Source of the DNA: Niallia endozanthoxylica | GTDB lineage: Bacteria > Bacillota > Bacilli > Bacillales > Cytobacillaceae | DNA: 64,000 nt | Direction: 5' to 3' | NCBI RefSeq assembly: GCF_008710145.1 | Contig: NZ_VYKL01000010.1 | Coordinates: 186,001-250,000 of the forward strand | Shown here: positions 33,317 through 42,285 of the stretch, one piece after another | Layout: each line of letters opens with the position of its first letter | Numbering within the stretch: the stretch's first letter is position 1 | Notes under the pieces: model-generated | What the model saw: the letters and a program-made list of their open reading frames with translations, nothing else | The model's database searches: none | What the model was told of the DNA's origin: nothing | Program-made: the position numbers and the translations under genes

Positions 33317-34453
33317 ATGAATAAACATCTAGGTTTTCTTCAGAACATATGGTTTGTATTTCTAAGTGGATTCGGAGGATTTCTACTTTCCCTAACAGGT
33401 CTTCCAATTGGATGGATGATCGGGACACTACTTACTGCAACTTTTCTTACGGTTCTACGACCGAAAAAAGCTTATTTATCCTATCATCAAGGTGGAATGC
33501 CAAAATATTGGTTATATATCGGACAGTGTATTTTAGGGATTGAACTGGGTCAGAGGGTGACAAGTTCAGTTCTATACATTTTTCTGGAAAATTGGTTAAC
33601 CATTCTCATTATGCTTTTGTTATCCATTCTTTTTACTTTATTTTCTGGATTCATTTTATGGAAGTATAGTAACTTGGATTTATTAACCAGTTTTTTTGCC
33701 ACTGCACCTGGGGGATTGTCTTCCATTCCTGGTATTGCAGAAGAGGTAGGAGCGAATACTGGTGTTGTGAGTATTATTCAAACGATGCGTGTCTTTTTAG
33801 TACTGCTGACGATTCCTGTCGCAATGTCTTTTTTTAGTGGAAATCTTGAGGGTCTAGAAGGTTTGAATCCAGTTCCTGAAGAAGTCATAATTGTTGGGAT
33901 TGACCAACTGACTTCGACGATTTTGTTTGTATTGGTCGCATGTGGCGGCTATTATTTAGGGAAATATTTAAGGCTTCCCGCTCCATGGTTGATTGGCAGT
34001 ATGATTAGTGTTGCAATTGTCAAAGCTTTTGGTTCCATCCTGCTAGGGTTTGATCTTAATGCTTGGTGGCCGCAATTGTTTATGATCGTATCGCAAATTT
34101 TTATTGGGGCAAGCATTGGATCGCGTTTTCAAAAAAATATGTTTAGAGGATTAAATAGAATCATATTGATTTCATTTTTAAATACAGTCGGTTTAATCTT
34201 TTTTACGCTTCTATGTGCGAACTTTGTTTCAATATTTACGGATATTACCTTTCTCACAGCAAGCCTAGCCTTTGCACCTGGCGGTATTGCAGAGATGACA
34301 ACAACGGCACTTGTTCTAAATGAGGATTCTACCTTTGTTGTTGCCGTACAGGTATTAAGAGTCGTTACCGTCTGTAGTACACTTCCACCATTATTTCGAT
34401 TGATAAAGTATATGGAGGTCAAAAAGAAGGCCCATTCACATCAATCAGCCTAG
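33317..34453 (+). CDS. AbrB-family integral membrane protein (putative permease)
   Basis: A 378-residue protein from ATG 33317 (AAGGA six bases upstream). It has about ten hydrophobic helices built as two repeats. Each repeat contains GLPIGWMIGTLL or LPAPWLIGSMIS, followed by FFATAPGGLSSIPGIAEEVGA or LAFAPGGIAEMTTTALVLNE. This duplicated domain defines the membrane AbrB family (Pfam AbrB, unrelated to the transition-state regulator AbrB). Function is not established; members often lie next to tricarboxylate transport genes. Here it is divergent from a LysR regulator with a shared operator and 1.1 kb from tcuA, so a role in tricarboxylate uptake or efflux is reasonable. Confidence 0.8.
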   Translation: MNKHLGFLQNIWFVFLSGFGGFLLSLTGLPIGWMIGTLLTATFLTVLRPKKAYLSYHQGGMPKYWLYIGQCILGIELGQRVTSSVLYIFLENWLTILIMLLLSILFTLFSGFILWKYSNLDLLTSFFATAPGGLSSIPGIAEEVGANTGVVSIIQTMRVFLVLLTIPVAMSFFSGNLEGLEGLNPVPEEVIIVGIDQLTSTILFVLVACGGYYLGKYLRLPAPWLIGSMISVAIVKAFGSILLGFDLNAWWPQLFMIVSQIFIGASIGSRFQKNMFRGLNRIILISFLNTVGLIFFTLLCANFVSIFTDITFLTASLAFAPGGIAEMTTTALVLNEDSTFVVAVQVLRVVTVCSTLPPLFRLIKYMEVKKKAHSHQSA

Positions 34454-34526
34454 TTTACGGTATAATGAAAAAAAGTCTTTATCAATAAATGAGTTTGGTA
34501 ATGAATCAAATGAAGGGGTGAGGCTA

Positions 34527-35138
34527 GTGTGTCCTTTTTATTATGAAAAAGAGAAGAAAAATCAAGAAAAACGTTCCTATTATGTAAATTCGAATGGAAC
34601 GAATGAAAAAGAGATGGAGATGTTTATTCATAAAGTGAAAGAAATGATTCAACCATCATTAGAAAGTGATAGGGAGCTTGTCTTTCTATGTATCGGTTCG
34701 GATCGTTATATTGGTGATTCTTTAGGACCGCTAGTAGGGACCATGCTGATAGAAAACCATGTACCGTATCGTGTATATGGAACATTGGAAGAACCTGTCC
34801 ATGCATTTAATTTAAAAAGTATTTTGAAAGAGATTCATAAAAAGATAAAAAACCCTTTCATTATTAGTATTGATGCATCCATCGGGGTGAAAAAGGAAGT
34901 AGGATATGTGATGTTTAAAGAGGGGCCTCTTACTCCAGGAAAAGCACTTGAAAAGATGCTTCCAGAAGTAGGTGATTATCATTTTGTTGGATTTGTTAAT
35001 TATGTAGATCCATTGCCCTCATCCCAGTTTTTAAATGATACTCGTTTATTTACTGTCATGAATCTCGCCAAAACCATTGTACATGCGGTCACGAAAATAG
35101 CGGGGCCTGATAATCAATCAATGGGAATAGAGAGATAG
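34527..35138 (+). CDS. yyaC: Spore protein YyaC (DUF1256, putative germination-protease-like peptidase)
   Basis: A 203-residue protein. GTG 34527 is preferred, with AAGGGGTGAGG upstream; GTG 34518 lies in that site. The conserved blocks VFLCIGSDRYIGDSLGPLVGTML, VYGTLEEPVHAFNL and FIISIDASIG are those of YyaC, which resembles the spore protease Gpr in fold and is made during sporulation. It is unrelated to the tricarboxylate genes on both sides and appears to be a separate transcription unit with its own terminator at 35172-35229. Confidence 0.9.
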   Translation: MCPFYYEKEKKNQEKRSYYVNSNGTNEKEMEMFIHKVKEMIQPSLESDRELVFLCIGSDRYIGDSLGPLVGTMLIENHVPYRVYGTLEEPVHAFNLKSILKEIHKKIKNPFIISIDASIGVKKEVGYVMFKEGPLTPGKALEKMLPEVGDYHFVGFVNYVDPLPSSQFLNDTRLFTVMNLAKTIVHAVTKIAGPDNQSMGIER

Positions 35139-35171
35139 ACCATCTTGTGGAGATTTCTATGTTGCTTTATA

Positions 35172-35229
35172 AAGAAGAGCGATCCAAATTCTAGTAAACT
35201 TGCTGAATTTGGATCGCTCTTTATTTTTA
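35172..35229. terminator. Terminator between yyaC and the convergent transporter
   Basis: AAGAAGAGCGATCCAAATT and AATTTGGATCGCTCTTT form a long stem, followed by TTTTT on plus. It can serve both directions. Confidence 0.85.
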
Positions 35230-35257
35230 TCTTTCATGAATGAAGAATGGATTTAAT

Positions 35258-36571
35258 TTAACTGATTGCACTGGTAATAAAAGCAACGGAAATAATGACT
35301 AAGGAGCAAAGCAGGGTCCATTTAAAGGCAAAACGCTGAAATTCTCCAATATCTGTTTTGACCATACCAACTAATAATAGAGTAGAGGCAACAAGCGGAC
35401 TTAGAAAATGTACAGGCTGCCCTAATACGGATGCTCTTGCAATCTCTAATGGACTTACACCATAAGCAGCCCCTGCTTCGGCTAGAATTGGTAAAACCCC
35501 AAAGTAATAAGCGTCGTTAGATAAAACAAAGGTAAATGGCATGCTGGTTAGTGCAACGACTAACGGGAAAAAGGAACCTACGGATTCTGGAATAATGGCA
35601 ACTAATGCATTGGAAATAGCATCTACCATTTTTGTACCAGAAAAAATACCTGAGAAAATACCAGCTGCAAACACTAATATGACTACCGTTAAGGCGTTTC
35701 CAGCGTGCGCTAAAATGCGTTCTTTTTGCTCATCTAAATTAGGATAGTTAATCATCGCAGCGAGAACAAATCCAATTAAAAATAATATCGGTGCGGAGAC
35801 TAACCCCATGACTAAAACCACCATGACCGCTACGGTTAACAATAGATTGACCCATCTTAACTGAGGTCGTTTCGTATTAGTTGGCAGTATATGAATAGAA
35901 GCAGCGACTTCGCTTAGTTCTAATGATTGTTGAGGAATTTGATCTAAATGGATAATTCCAATTTTAGCTCTTTCCTTTTTTCCAAGAACATAGGCTATGA
36001 ATAGAATACACGCCATTCCTGAAAGCATGGTAGGTAACAGAGGCAGGAAAAACTCATTGGCATCAAGCCCTAAAGAGGCAATTGCTCTTGTAGCGGGGCC
36101 TCCCCATGGAGTCATTCCGCTCATTATACTGACAGAAAGTAGAGAAATGGTGGCAAGAACAAGTGGGTTCATGCCAATTCGAAGGTACAGTGCCAGCATA
36201 GCAGATATCGTAATCATATGAGTAGTCGTTCCATCTCCATCTAAAGCCACGGTCATGGCAATGATGGCCGTCCCGATTGCTATTTTAACTGGATCTCCTT
36301 TTACAAATTTCATCATTGTATTAATAAGTGGGTCAAATAAGCCTGCATCAATCAAAATTCCAAAAAATAAAATGGCAAACAATAGTAACGCGGCAGAAGG
36401 AGCTACTTCCTTTAATCCATCCAGCATCATCCCGCCAAGTTCTAAACCAAATCCTCCAATGACAGCAAATATGATGGGTACAACCACAAGTGCAGTTACA
36501 GGCGATAACTTTTTTGCCATTATCAAATAAGTAAAAACCAATACCATTGCTAATCCTAAAAAAGTAAGAAT
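35258..36571 (-). CDS. CitMHS-family citrate/tricarboxylate transporter
   Basis: About 437 residues with 11-12 hydrophobic helices. Signature stretches are ALDGDGTTTHMITISAMLALY, SGMTPWGGPATRAIASLG and VLSNDAYYFGVLPILAEAG, conserved in the CitM/CitH (metal-citrate:H+) symporters. An ATG at 36547 has no ribosome site. AGGAGGGG lies further up and is followed, six bases later, by an in-frame ATT (36571-36569) that begins ATT-CTT-ACT. The extra LTFLGLA residues match the family N-terminus as I remember it, so translation from a rare ATT codon is proposed. A cre-like site overlaps the leader. The LysR gene upstream on the same strand is the likely regulator. Confidence 0.87.
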   Translation of the reverse strand: MLTFLGLAMVLVFTYLIMAKKLSPVTALVVVPIIFAVIGGFGLELGGMMLDGLKEVAPSAALLLFAILFFGILIDAGLFDPLINTMMKFVKGDPVKIAIGTAIIAMTVALDGDGTTTHMITISAMLALYLRIGMNPLVLATISLLSVSIMSGMTPWGGPATRAIASLGLDANEFFLPLLPTMLSGMACILFIAYVLGKKERAKIGIIHLDQIPQQSLELSEVAASIHILPTNTKRPQLRWVNLLLTVAVMVVLVMGLVSAPILFLIGFVLAAMINYPNLDEQKERILAHAGNALTVVILVFAAGIFSGIFSGTKMVDAISNALVAIIPESVGSFFPLVVALTSMPFTFVLSNDAYYFGVLPILAEAGAAYGVSPLEIARASVLGQPVHFLSPLVASTLLLVGMVKTDIGEFQRFAFKWTLLCSLVIISVAFITSAIS

Positions 36572-36590
36572 ATGAATCCCCTCCTAAAAT

Positions 36591-36604
36591 AGTAATCGTT
36601 TTCA
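36591..36604 (-). promoter_or_regulatory. Candidate cre (CcpA) site in the CitMHS leader
   Basis: On the minus strand TGAAAACGATTACT matches TGWAANCGNTWNCA at all but the last base. It lies 14 bases upstream of the ribosome site, a position suited to roadblock repression. Citrate uptake by CitM in B. subtilis is known to be CcpA-repressed. Confidence 0.6.
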
Positions 36605-36670
36605 AATTTTCTTAAATGATAGAGTAAACAATAAAAACTACTATCAATTGAAATTTGTATACTTCGGAAT

Positions 36671-36688
36671 ATTCTATATTTTTAGAAT
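36671..36688. promoter_or_regulatory. Candidate LysR operator ATTCTA-N6-TAGAAT before the CitMHS gene
   Basis: A perfect 6-6-6 palindrome. Its inner 14 bases CTATATTTTTAGAA recur at 37767-37780 between the LysR gene and prpF. Confidence 0.55.
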
Positions 36689-36763
36689 AAAATACGCGGA
36701 TAAATAAGTAAACTATAAAATTTTTAACGAATTTCTTAAAAAAAACTTATAATCTAAGCAAAA

Positions 36764-36798
36764 AGAAAAAGAGGAAATCAACCTATTCCTCTTTTTCT
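36764..36798 (-). terminator. Terminator of the second LysR gene
   Basis: AGAAAAAGAGGAA and TTCCTCTTTTTCT form a stem 14 bases after the LysR stop. U-rich sequence follows on the minus strand. Confidence 0.7.
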
Positions 36799-36811
36799 AT
36801 ATAAGTTCTTA

Positions 36812-37675
36812 TTAAATATTCGGATTCTCATTTAAGAAGTTTATAAAATTTTTCACAGTGGATAGTTGTAATGAATCTTGATTATACATTAACCAAGTAT
36901 ATCGATTAACTGGTTCCCCATCATGATAGGATAATTCATGAATTTGTAAGTTATCTGAAGGTTGTAGACAAATTTGTGGGACAATCGCAATCCCCAAATC
37001 ATTTTTAACCATTTCTTTACAGGTCTCGAGTCGGTCTGTCTCCATCATGATGAAGGGAGGTTCAGAATATCGATCATGCCACCAGCCATTAATTAGAGTT
37101 TTTAATGAACTGTCCGTTTTGTAATTAATAAATGGAAGTTCAGGTAATTCCTCCAATTTGATTTCTTTTTTAGAAATCAAACAAAGTTTTTCTGTATGTA
37201 ATAAGGCCTTTTTTCCGTACCATTCGTAATTCCCCCGGAGAATCCCTAATTGCACCGTAGCTGAATTAAGAAGGTTAATAATATCGTTACTCCAACCTGT
37301 ATTTATATTAAACTGCACGTTTGGGAATTGAGTCGAGAATCTTTTTAATATTTTAGGCAGCTTATATTGAGCAAAGTTACTAGATACTCCTAATCTTAAT
37401 GTTCCTCTGACATCTTGTTGAATATTCAACATATAGTCTTTTGTCTTTTGTAACTTCTTGATCATTTCTTCTGCATACTCTACCAAATGGACACCTTCTG
37501 AAGTAAATTCAATGCCTCCTTTTATTTTGAAAAATAATTTCGTTCCAAACTCTTTTTCCAAATTTTTGAGCCTGTATGTTAAGGCAGGTTGCGAAATATA
37601 TAATCGTTCAGATGCACGGCTGATATTTTTCTCTTGAAATAAAATTTGGATCGCAGTCCAATCCTTTTCATCCAA
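36812..37675 (-). CDS. LysR-family regulator of the CitMHS/prpF genes
   Basis: A 287-residue regulator, paralogous to the one at 32301-33167. The TTG at 37675 is chosen as start because GGAGGGGAATATT precedes it and because the protein then begins DEKDWTAIQ, aligned with DERDWMVLQ of its paralogue; the frame extends to 37699. The helix-turn-helix region contains ASERLYISQPALTYRLKNLEKEFG. The effector domain begins near DVRGTLRLGVSSNF. It lies divergent from prpF and upstream of the transporter on the same strand, with a 14-base motif repeated in both promoter regions. Confidence 0.9.
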   Translation of the reverse strand: MDEKDWTAIQILFQEKNISRASERLYISQPALTYRLKNLEKEFGTKLFFKIKGGIEFTSEGVHLVEYAEEMIKKLQKTKDYMLNIQQDVRGTLRLGVSSNFAQYKLPKILKRFSTQFPNVQFNINTGWSNDIINLLNSATVQLGILRGNYEWYGKKALLHTEKLCLISKKEIKLEELPELPFINYKTDSSLKTLINGWWHDRYSEPPFIMMETDRLETCKEMVKNDLGIAIVPQICLQPSDNLQIHELSYHDGEPVNRYTWLMYNQDSLQLSTVKNFINFLNENPNI

Positions 37676-37766
37676 AATATTCCCCTCCAATCCTTTCATG
37701 ATTATAAGTTTTTTTTGAGAAATTTCTAATAAATTATCTATTTTACTTATGATAGCACATATTTTA

Positions 37767-37780
37767 CTATATTTTTAGAA
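37767..37780. promoter_or_regulatory. CTATATTTTTAGAA motif in the LysR-prpF intergenic region
   Basis: Identical 14 bases to those at 36674-36687. It is a candidate binding half-site for the adjacent LysR protein and lies 45-58 bases before prpF. Confidence 0.45.
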
Positions 37781-37824
37781 GAACCGATAGTATTTCAAGG
37801 TGAGTAGAAAGGTGGATGATCGAT

Positions 37825-38964
37825 ATGAGAGTACCTGTTGTCGTGATGCGTGGAGGAACGAGTAAAGGTGTATTTCTAAAAGAAGAAAATATGCCAAGTG
37901 ATCGTTTAGATTGGGATGAATTTCTATTAGATATAATGGGAAGTCCAGATAGCAGACAAATTGATGGATTAGGCGGAGCAAATTCCTTAACAAGTAAAGT
38001 AGCTATTATCAAAAAGTCAGATTTTAAGGATATTGATATTGACTATACATTTGCCCAGGTTAGTATAGAAAATCAATTAGTAGATTTCAAGGGGAATTGC
38101 GGTAATATATCTTCAGCAGTGGGTCCATATGCGATTGAACAAGGATTAGTGCCAGCGGTTGAGCCTATTACAACAGTTAGAATTTTTAATACGAATACAC
38201 AAAAGGTTATTATTGCTGAGGTAGAGGTTGAAAATGGACATGTAAAAACGGATGGTCTTTGTTCAATTCCGGGAGTGCCAGGAACTGGGTCTCCTATCTA
38301 TCTATCATTTACAAATGCAGAAGGTGCAGTGACAGGAAAACTCTTTCCAACTGGAAATGCAACGGATATCGTACATTCATCTAAAGGTCCAATCAATGTT
38401 TCAATTGTTGATGTAGCCAATCCATTAGTCTTTGTGAACGCTCAAGATATTGGACTTAAAGGTACTGAGCTCCCACATCAATTCACACAAGAAAAGCTAA
38501 AGGAATTGGAAGAAATTAGAGCGATTGCAGCTGAAATGTGTCAATTTGCGTCAAAAGAAGAAGCAACAAGAAAATCACCCGCTGTCCCTAAAATGACCAT
38601 TATTGCTCCACCAAGAGATTATATCGATGTAACAGGGATAGAAAGAAAAGCAGAAGATATGGACTGTACAATCAGAATGATGTCTATGCAAAAACCACAC
38701 CAAGCACTAGCCATAACAGGTGCAATCTGTACAACCGCAGGAGCATTTTTGAAAGACACCATTTTATCTGATTTGGTAAACGTAAAGCAAGAAGTCGTAC
38801 GTTTAGGACATCCAGCTGGGATTATGGAAACAAAGGTGGATATCATTGCTGGAAATATGACAGCAATCAAGGTTGTACGTACAGCACGGATGATTTTGGA
38901 AGGTTATGTATATACAAAGAAAAATTATCACGTTATTTCAGAGTTGGTTTATAAGTTGGCATAA
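37825..38964 (+). CDS. PrpF-family isomerase (aconitate/methylaconitate or 4-oxalomesaconate type)
   Basis: About 379 residues; ATG 37825 is favoured (GGTGG nine bases upstream) over ATG 37816, which abuts that site. The N-terminal MRGGTSKGVF and the KGNCGNISSAVGPYAIEQGL block, with its Cys, are the two half-sites of the diaminopimelate-epimerase-like PrpF fold. PrpF proteins shift double bonds in tricarboxylates: 2-methylaconitate or trans-aconitate cis-trans isomers, or 4-oxalomesaconate tautomers. Beside TcuA and a CitMHS carrier, conversion of trans-aconitate to cis-aconitate is the most economical guess. No methylcitrate genes are present. Confidence 0.85.
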   Translation: MRVPVVVMRGGTSKGVFLKEENMPSDRLDWDEFLLDIMGSPDSRQIDGLGGANSLTSKVAIIKKSDFKDIDIDYTFAQVSIENQLVDFKGNCGNISSAVGPYAIEQGLVPAVEPITTVRIFNTNTQKVIIAEVEVENGHVKTDGLCSIPGVPGTGSPIYLSFTNAEGAVTGKLFPTGNATDIVHSSKGPINVSIVDVANPLVFVNAQDIGLKGTELPHQFTQEKLKELEEIRAIAAEMCQFASKEEATRKSPAVPKMTIIAPPRDYIDVTGIERKAEDMDCTIRMMSMQKPHQALAITGAICTTAGAFLKDTILSDLVNVKQEVVRLGHPAGIMETKVDIIAGNMTAIKVVRTARMILEGYVYTKKNYHVISELVYKLA

Positions 38965-39066
38965 ATGAAAAACATATTTTGATAGCATAAAGAACGATTA
39001 GTCTTTTTAATAGATGGAAAATTAAAAAAATAACAATAAGGATTATTTAATCTGGAGGAACCGTTC

Positions 39067-39228
39067 GTGTGGATTATAACTGTCTTTTTAAAACAAAATA
39101 TTAAGATGTATGAGTTTCATACAGAAGAGGAAGCAAGGGAAGCTTTCAAGGATATGAAAGGGTACAAAATTCTGTCTGAGATTCTTTATTATCAAGAACC
39201 TAGTATTAAAAAGGTTAGTAGTTGGTAG
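39067..39228 (+). CDS. Small hypothetical protein (53 residues)
   Basis: A short frame with GTG start at 39067, eight bases after GGAGG at 39054-39058, and TAG at 39226-39228. The protein reads MWIITVFLKQNIKMYEFHTE and continues EEAREAFKDMKGYKILSEILYYQEP-SIKKVSSW. The pattern of a beta strand, then a charged EEEAREAF helix, then a second strand ending in a tyrosine pair, resembles small conserved hypothetical proteins found in many Bacillus. The function is unknown. It is alone, between prpF and the germination genes, with a terminator at 39291-39336. Confidence 0.65.
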   Translation: MWIITVFLKQNIKMYEFHTEEEAREAFKDMKGYKILSEILYYQEPSIKKVSSW

Positions 39229-39290
39229 TTTTTATTTAGGTTAGAAAGTGGGAAACATTGGGACGGATTTTCTGTTTCAATTACTAAATC

Positions 39291-39336
39291 AAGCAATCTC
39301 TGTGGAATTAAATCTCTCCAGGGATTGCTTTTTATT
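39291..39336 (+). terminator. Terminator after the 53-residue gene
   Basis: AAGCAATCTCTG and CAGGGATTGCTT pair around an A/T-rich loop, followed by TTTATTTTGA. Confidence 0.75.
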
Positions 39337-39490
39337 TTGATATAAACCAATTATATCTATAGTAGAAACGTGAGAACAGTCCCTGCGTTTCATTTGGAGA
39401 GGCAGCCATCTTTTTGTTTCATAGGAATTTATTTCAAATACGGACGAATACTAACAAGGAAAACCGTTATTGGAAAGAGGCCGTTGGGTA

Positions 39491-41107
39491 ATGAAGAGAA
39501 TCAGGTATCGTAAAATAATGGATTTGATTAAAAATGATGTTCGTAAAGAGGAGAAACCTGTTACTGCTGATGATCAGCAAAATGTAATGGATATACAATT
39601 AGATAAAAATATCGATTATATTAAAACGCTGTTTGGTAAAAGCGAAGATGTTAAATATAGAGAATTAGAAGTGGTTACCTCAAAAAAACATCATGTCTTT
39701 CTTTGTTTTATTGACGGATTGGTGAATGAAAGCTATATCAATTTACATATTATTAAGTCTTTATTGGAACCAGATCATACGGTAAGCTCTGCTATTTTAG
39801 CGGAAGAGGAATCAGGTGATTTTTTAACCATCGTAGAAAGCCGGATTTTAAGTTCATTGAGTGTGAAAAAAGTACAGGCTTGGAACAAAGTAACAGATAG
39901 TATTATGTTGGGTGAAACTCTCCTTTTGGTTGATGGATACGAGACCGGATTACTTATTAGCACTCAGGGATTTGCTGCAAGAAACGTAGGCGAACCTGAT
40001 ACAGAATCAAGTGTAAGAGGACCTCGGGAAGGTTTTAATGAAGTATTAAAAGTAAATACCTCCTTAATCCGAAGAAAGATTAATAATCCTCATTTGGTTT
40101 TTGAAGGGATGAAGATAGGGAAGCAAACGAAAACAAACATTCGAATTGGTTATATAGACGGTATTGCTAATCCAAAGGTGGTTAATGAAGTAAAAAAACG
40201 ATTAAAGAATATTGATACTGATAGCATATTAGAATCAGGATACATAGAGCAATTTATTGAAGACCATCCTTATTCCATTTTTCCTACAGTAGCTAATAGT
40301 GAAAAGCCAGACAAAGTGGCTGCCAAAATACTTGAAGGAAGAGTTGCTATTCTTTGTGATGGTACACCTTTTGTCTTGACTGTGCCGCACTTATTTGTAG
40401 AGAATCTTCAGGTTGGTGAAGATTATTATTCAAGGCCCTATTTGTCTTCATTAATCAGGTTATTACGCCTGCTTTCTTTATTTTTAACAGTAGCTTCTCC
40501 TAGTGTCTATATCGCACTAACAACCTATCATCATGAAATGGTTCCGGCGCTTCTTCTTACAACAATGGCAGCGGCAGAAGAAAAAGTTCCATTCCCTACC
40601 TTTATAGAAGCGATAATAATGGCCATTGTTTTTGAAATCCTTCGTGAAGCTGGAGTTCGAATGCCTAGACCGGTAGGAGCAGCAATCAGTATAGTCGGGG
40701 CATTAGTCATTGGAGAGGCAGCCGTAACAGCTGGATTTGTTAGTGCGCCTATGGTCATTGTGATAGCCATTACCGGGATTTGTGGATTTGTTGTATCTTC
40801 ATTGAACGATGCAATTATTTTATCAAGATTTCTCCTTATTTTTTTAGCTGGAGCATTAGGATTATATGGGATTTTGATGGGTTTTTTAATGCTGTTAGGT
40901 CATTTGTGCTCATTGCGTTCGTTTGGGTCACCCTTTTTATCCCCACAAGCACCGATTTTCTGGAGTGGATGGGCAGATTCCATCATTCGAATGCCATTAT
41001 GGCTTCATAAATCAAGACCTCAATCGGTGGTTTGGAGAGAATCAAAAAGGCAAAGTAACCACAATAAACCAACTAGACCTGATACTGAAGGAGAGGAGCA
41101 AAGTTGA
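39491..41107 (+). CDS. GerA-type germinant receptor, A subunit
   Basis: About 538 residues. The N-terminal half (to about 290) is the soluble cytoplasmic domain, with LGKSEDVKYRELEV, VFLCFIDGLVNESYINLHIIKSLL and the long conserved block QGFAARNVGEPDTESSVRGPREGFNE. About five hydrophobic helices follow, with the typical SRPYLSSLIRLLRLLSLFLTVASPSVYIALTTYH and FPTFIEAIIMAIVFEILREAGVRMPRPVGAAISIVGALVIG. It forms with B and C subunits the inner-membrane receptor that senses nutrients and triggers spore germination. ATG 39491 is weakly supported; TTG 39470 is an alternative. It overlaps the C-subunit gene by four bases. Confidence 0.93.
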   Translation: MKRIRYRKIMDLIKNDVRKEEKPVTADDQQNVMDIQLDKNIDYIKTLFGKSEDVKYRELEVVTSKKHHVFLCFIDGLVNESYINLHIIKSLLEPDHTVSSAILAEEESGDFLTIVESRILSSLSVKKVQAWNKVTDSIMLGETLLLVDGYETGLLISTQGFAARNVGEPDTESSVRGPREGFNEVLKVNTSLIRRKINNPHLVFEGMKIGKQTKTNIRIGYIDGIANPKVVNEVKKRLKNIDTDSILESGYIEQFIEDHPYSIFPTVANSEKPDKVAAKILEGRVAILCDGTPFVLTVPHLFVENLQVGEDYYSRPYLSSLIRLLRLLSLFLTVASPSVYIALTTYHHEMVPALLLTTMAAAEEKVPFPTFIEAIIMAIVFEILREAGVRMPRPVGAAISIVGALVIGEAAVTAGFVSAPMVIVIAITGICGFVVSSLNDAIILSRFLLIFLAGALGLYGILMGFLMLLGHLCSLRSFGSPFLSPQAPIFWSGWADSIIRMPLWLHKSRPQSVVWRESKRQSNHNKPTRPDTEGEEQS

Positions 41108-42276
41108 TAAGGTTTGTCTTTGTTTTTCTTTCCATACTATTACTGTCTGGGTGCTGGGACAGAAAGGAATTAAAAGAAATTGGCATTGTGGGAGCGATAG
41201 CCATTGATAAGGATCCCGAAACAGGAGAGTTTATCCTTACCTCAGAAATTTTAAATCCGGCGGCACAAAGTTCACAAAACCCTAGTCCGGGTAAACCTTT
41301 TTTATTAGAAACGACAACAGGTAAAACCATTTTTGAAGCATTAAGAAAAACAAATCAAATGGTCGATCGGAAAAGTTTCTATGCACATAATAAAGTGATT
41401 ATCGTAAGTGAAGAGTTAGCTAGAGAAGGGTTAATTTCAGTATTAGATTCTTTTTACCGAGGGAAAGAAATAAGAGGGTATGTATGGATTTGTATAACCA
41501 AAGAAACAAGTGCAAGGAAAATATTAGAAGCGGAAAATGTAGGAGTGTCACGTATCCCGGCTAACTTTTTAAAGAATGTGTTTGAACAAACGGCATCCCA
41601 TTTAAATTCTGTATCAACTAACATGCTTACATTTTATAAGGATGCTTTGGAAGCAGGAACAAATCCAGTAGCAGGTGTCCTTCTTCTTGAAGAAAAAGAC
41701 AAGGATAAACATTCTCAAAAAAGTAATATAAGGCTTTCCGGCGCTGCTATGTTTAAAAAGGATAAATTAATCGATTTTTTAAACGAAAGCGAAACGAGAG
41801 GCTATCGATGGATAACGGGTGATATTAAGACAGGAGCGATTTCTCTCCCCACTGATTTACAAGAGGGTAAATTTGTTAGTGTTGACGTAGTAAGTATGAA
41901 CGCTAAGATTGTACCAGACGTAAAAGGAGAACAGATTTCCTTTTCGATTCATATCACTGAAGAAGGAAAAGTAACCGAGCAGCAGGCAACGGTTAAATTT
42001 AATGATTCCAAACAACAGATCCGTTTTTTAGAGGCGCTTGAAGAAGAAAATAAAAAGGTAATGGAAGAAGAAATAAAACAAGTGATTGAGAAGGCACAGG
42101 CTTTTCAAACCGATATATTTGGCTTTGGATCCGCATTAAATAAAAAGTATCCAGAGATTTGGAATCAAGTAAAAGATGAGTGGCCGGAAAGGTTTGCTGA
42201 TGTAACTTATTCCTTACATGTGAAAGTAAATATTACAAGTTCAGGATTAATGAAAGGACCGTTTAAGCCTGAGTGA
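41104..42276 (+). CDS. GerC-type germinant receptor lipoprotein (C subunit)
   Basis: A 390-residue lipoprotein. TTG at 41104 overlaps the A-subunit stop (TTGA) and has GGAGAGGAG upstream. The signal peptide ends in LLLSGCWD with lipobox Cys17, followed by RKELKEIGIVGAIAIDKD, the standard GerC start. The C-terminal domain (ISFSIHITEEGKV to KVNITSSGLM) is complete, at the usual length of 360-400. It is lipid-modified by Lgt and stands on the outer face of the spore inner membrane with the A and B subunits. The B subunit is encoded convergently just downstream. Confidence 0.93.
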   Translation: MIRFVFVFLSILLLSGCWDRKELKEIGIVGAIAIDKDPETGEFILTSEILNPAAQSSQNPSPGKPFLLETTTGKTIFEALRKTNQMVDRKSFYAHNKVIIVSEELAREGLISVLDSFYRGKEIRGYVWICITKETSARKILEAENVGVSRIPANFLKNVFEQTASHLNSVSTNMLTFYKDALEAGTNPVAGVLLLEEKDKDKHSQKSNIRLSGAAMFKKDKLIDFLNESETRGYRWITGDIKTGAISLPTDLQEGKFVSVDVVSMNAKIVPDVKGEQISFSIHITEEGKVTEQQATVKFNDSKQQIRFLEALEEENKKVMEEEIKQVIEKAQAFQTDIFGFGSALNKKYPEIWNQVKDEWPERFADVTYSLHVKVNITSSGLMKGPFKPE

Positions 42277-42285
42277 AAACGGTCC

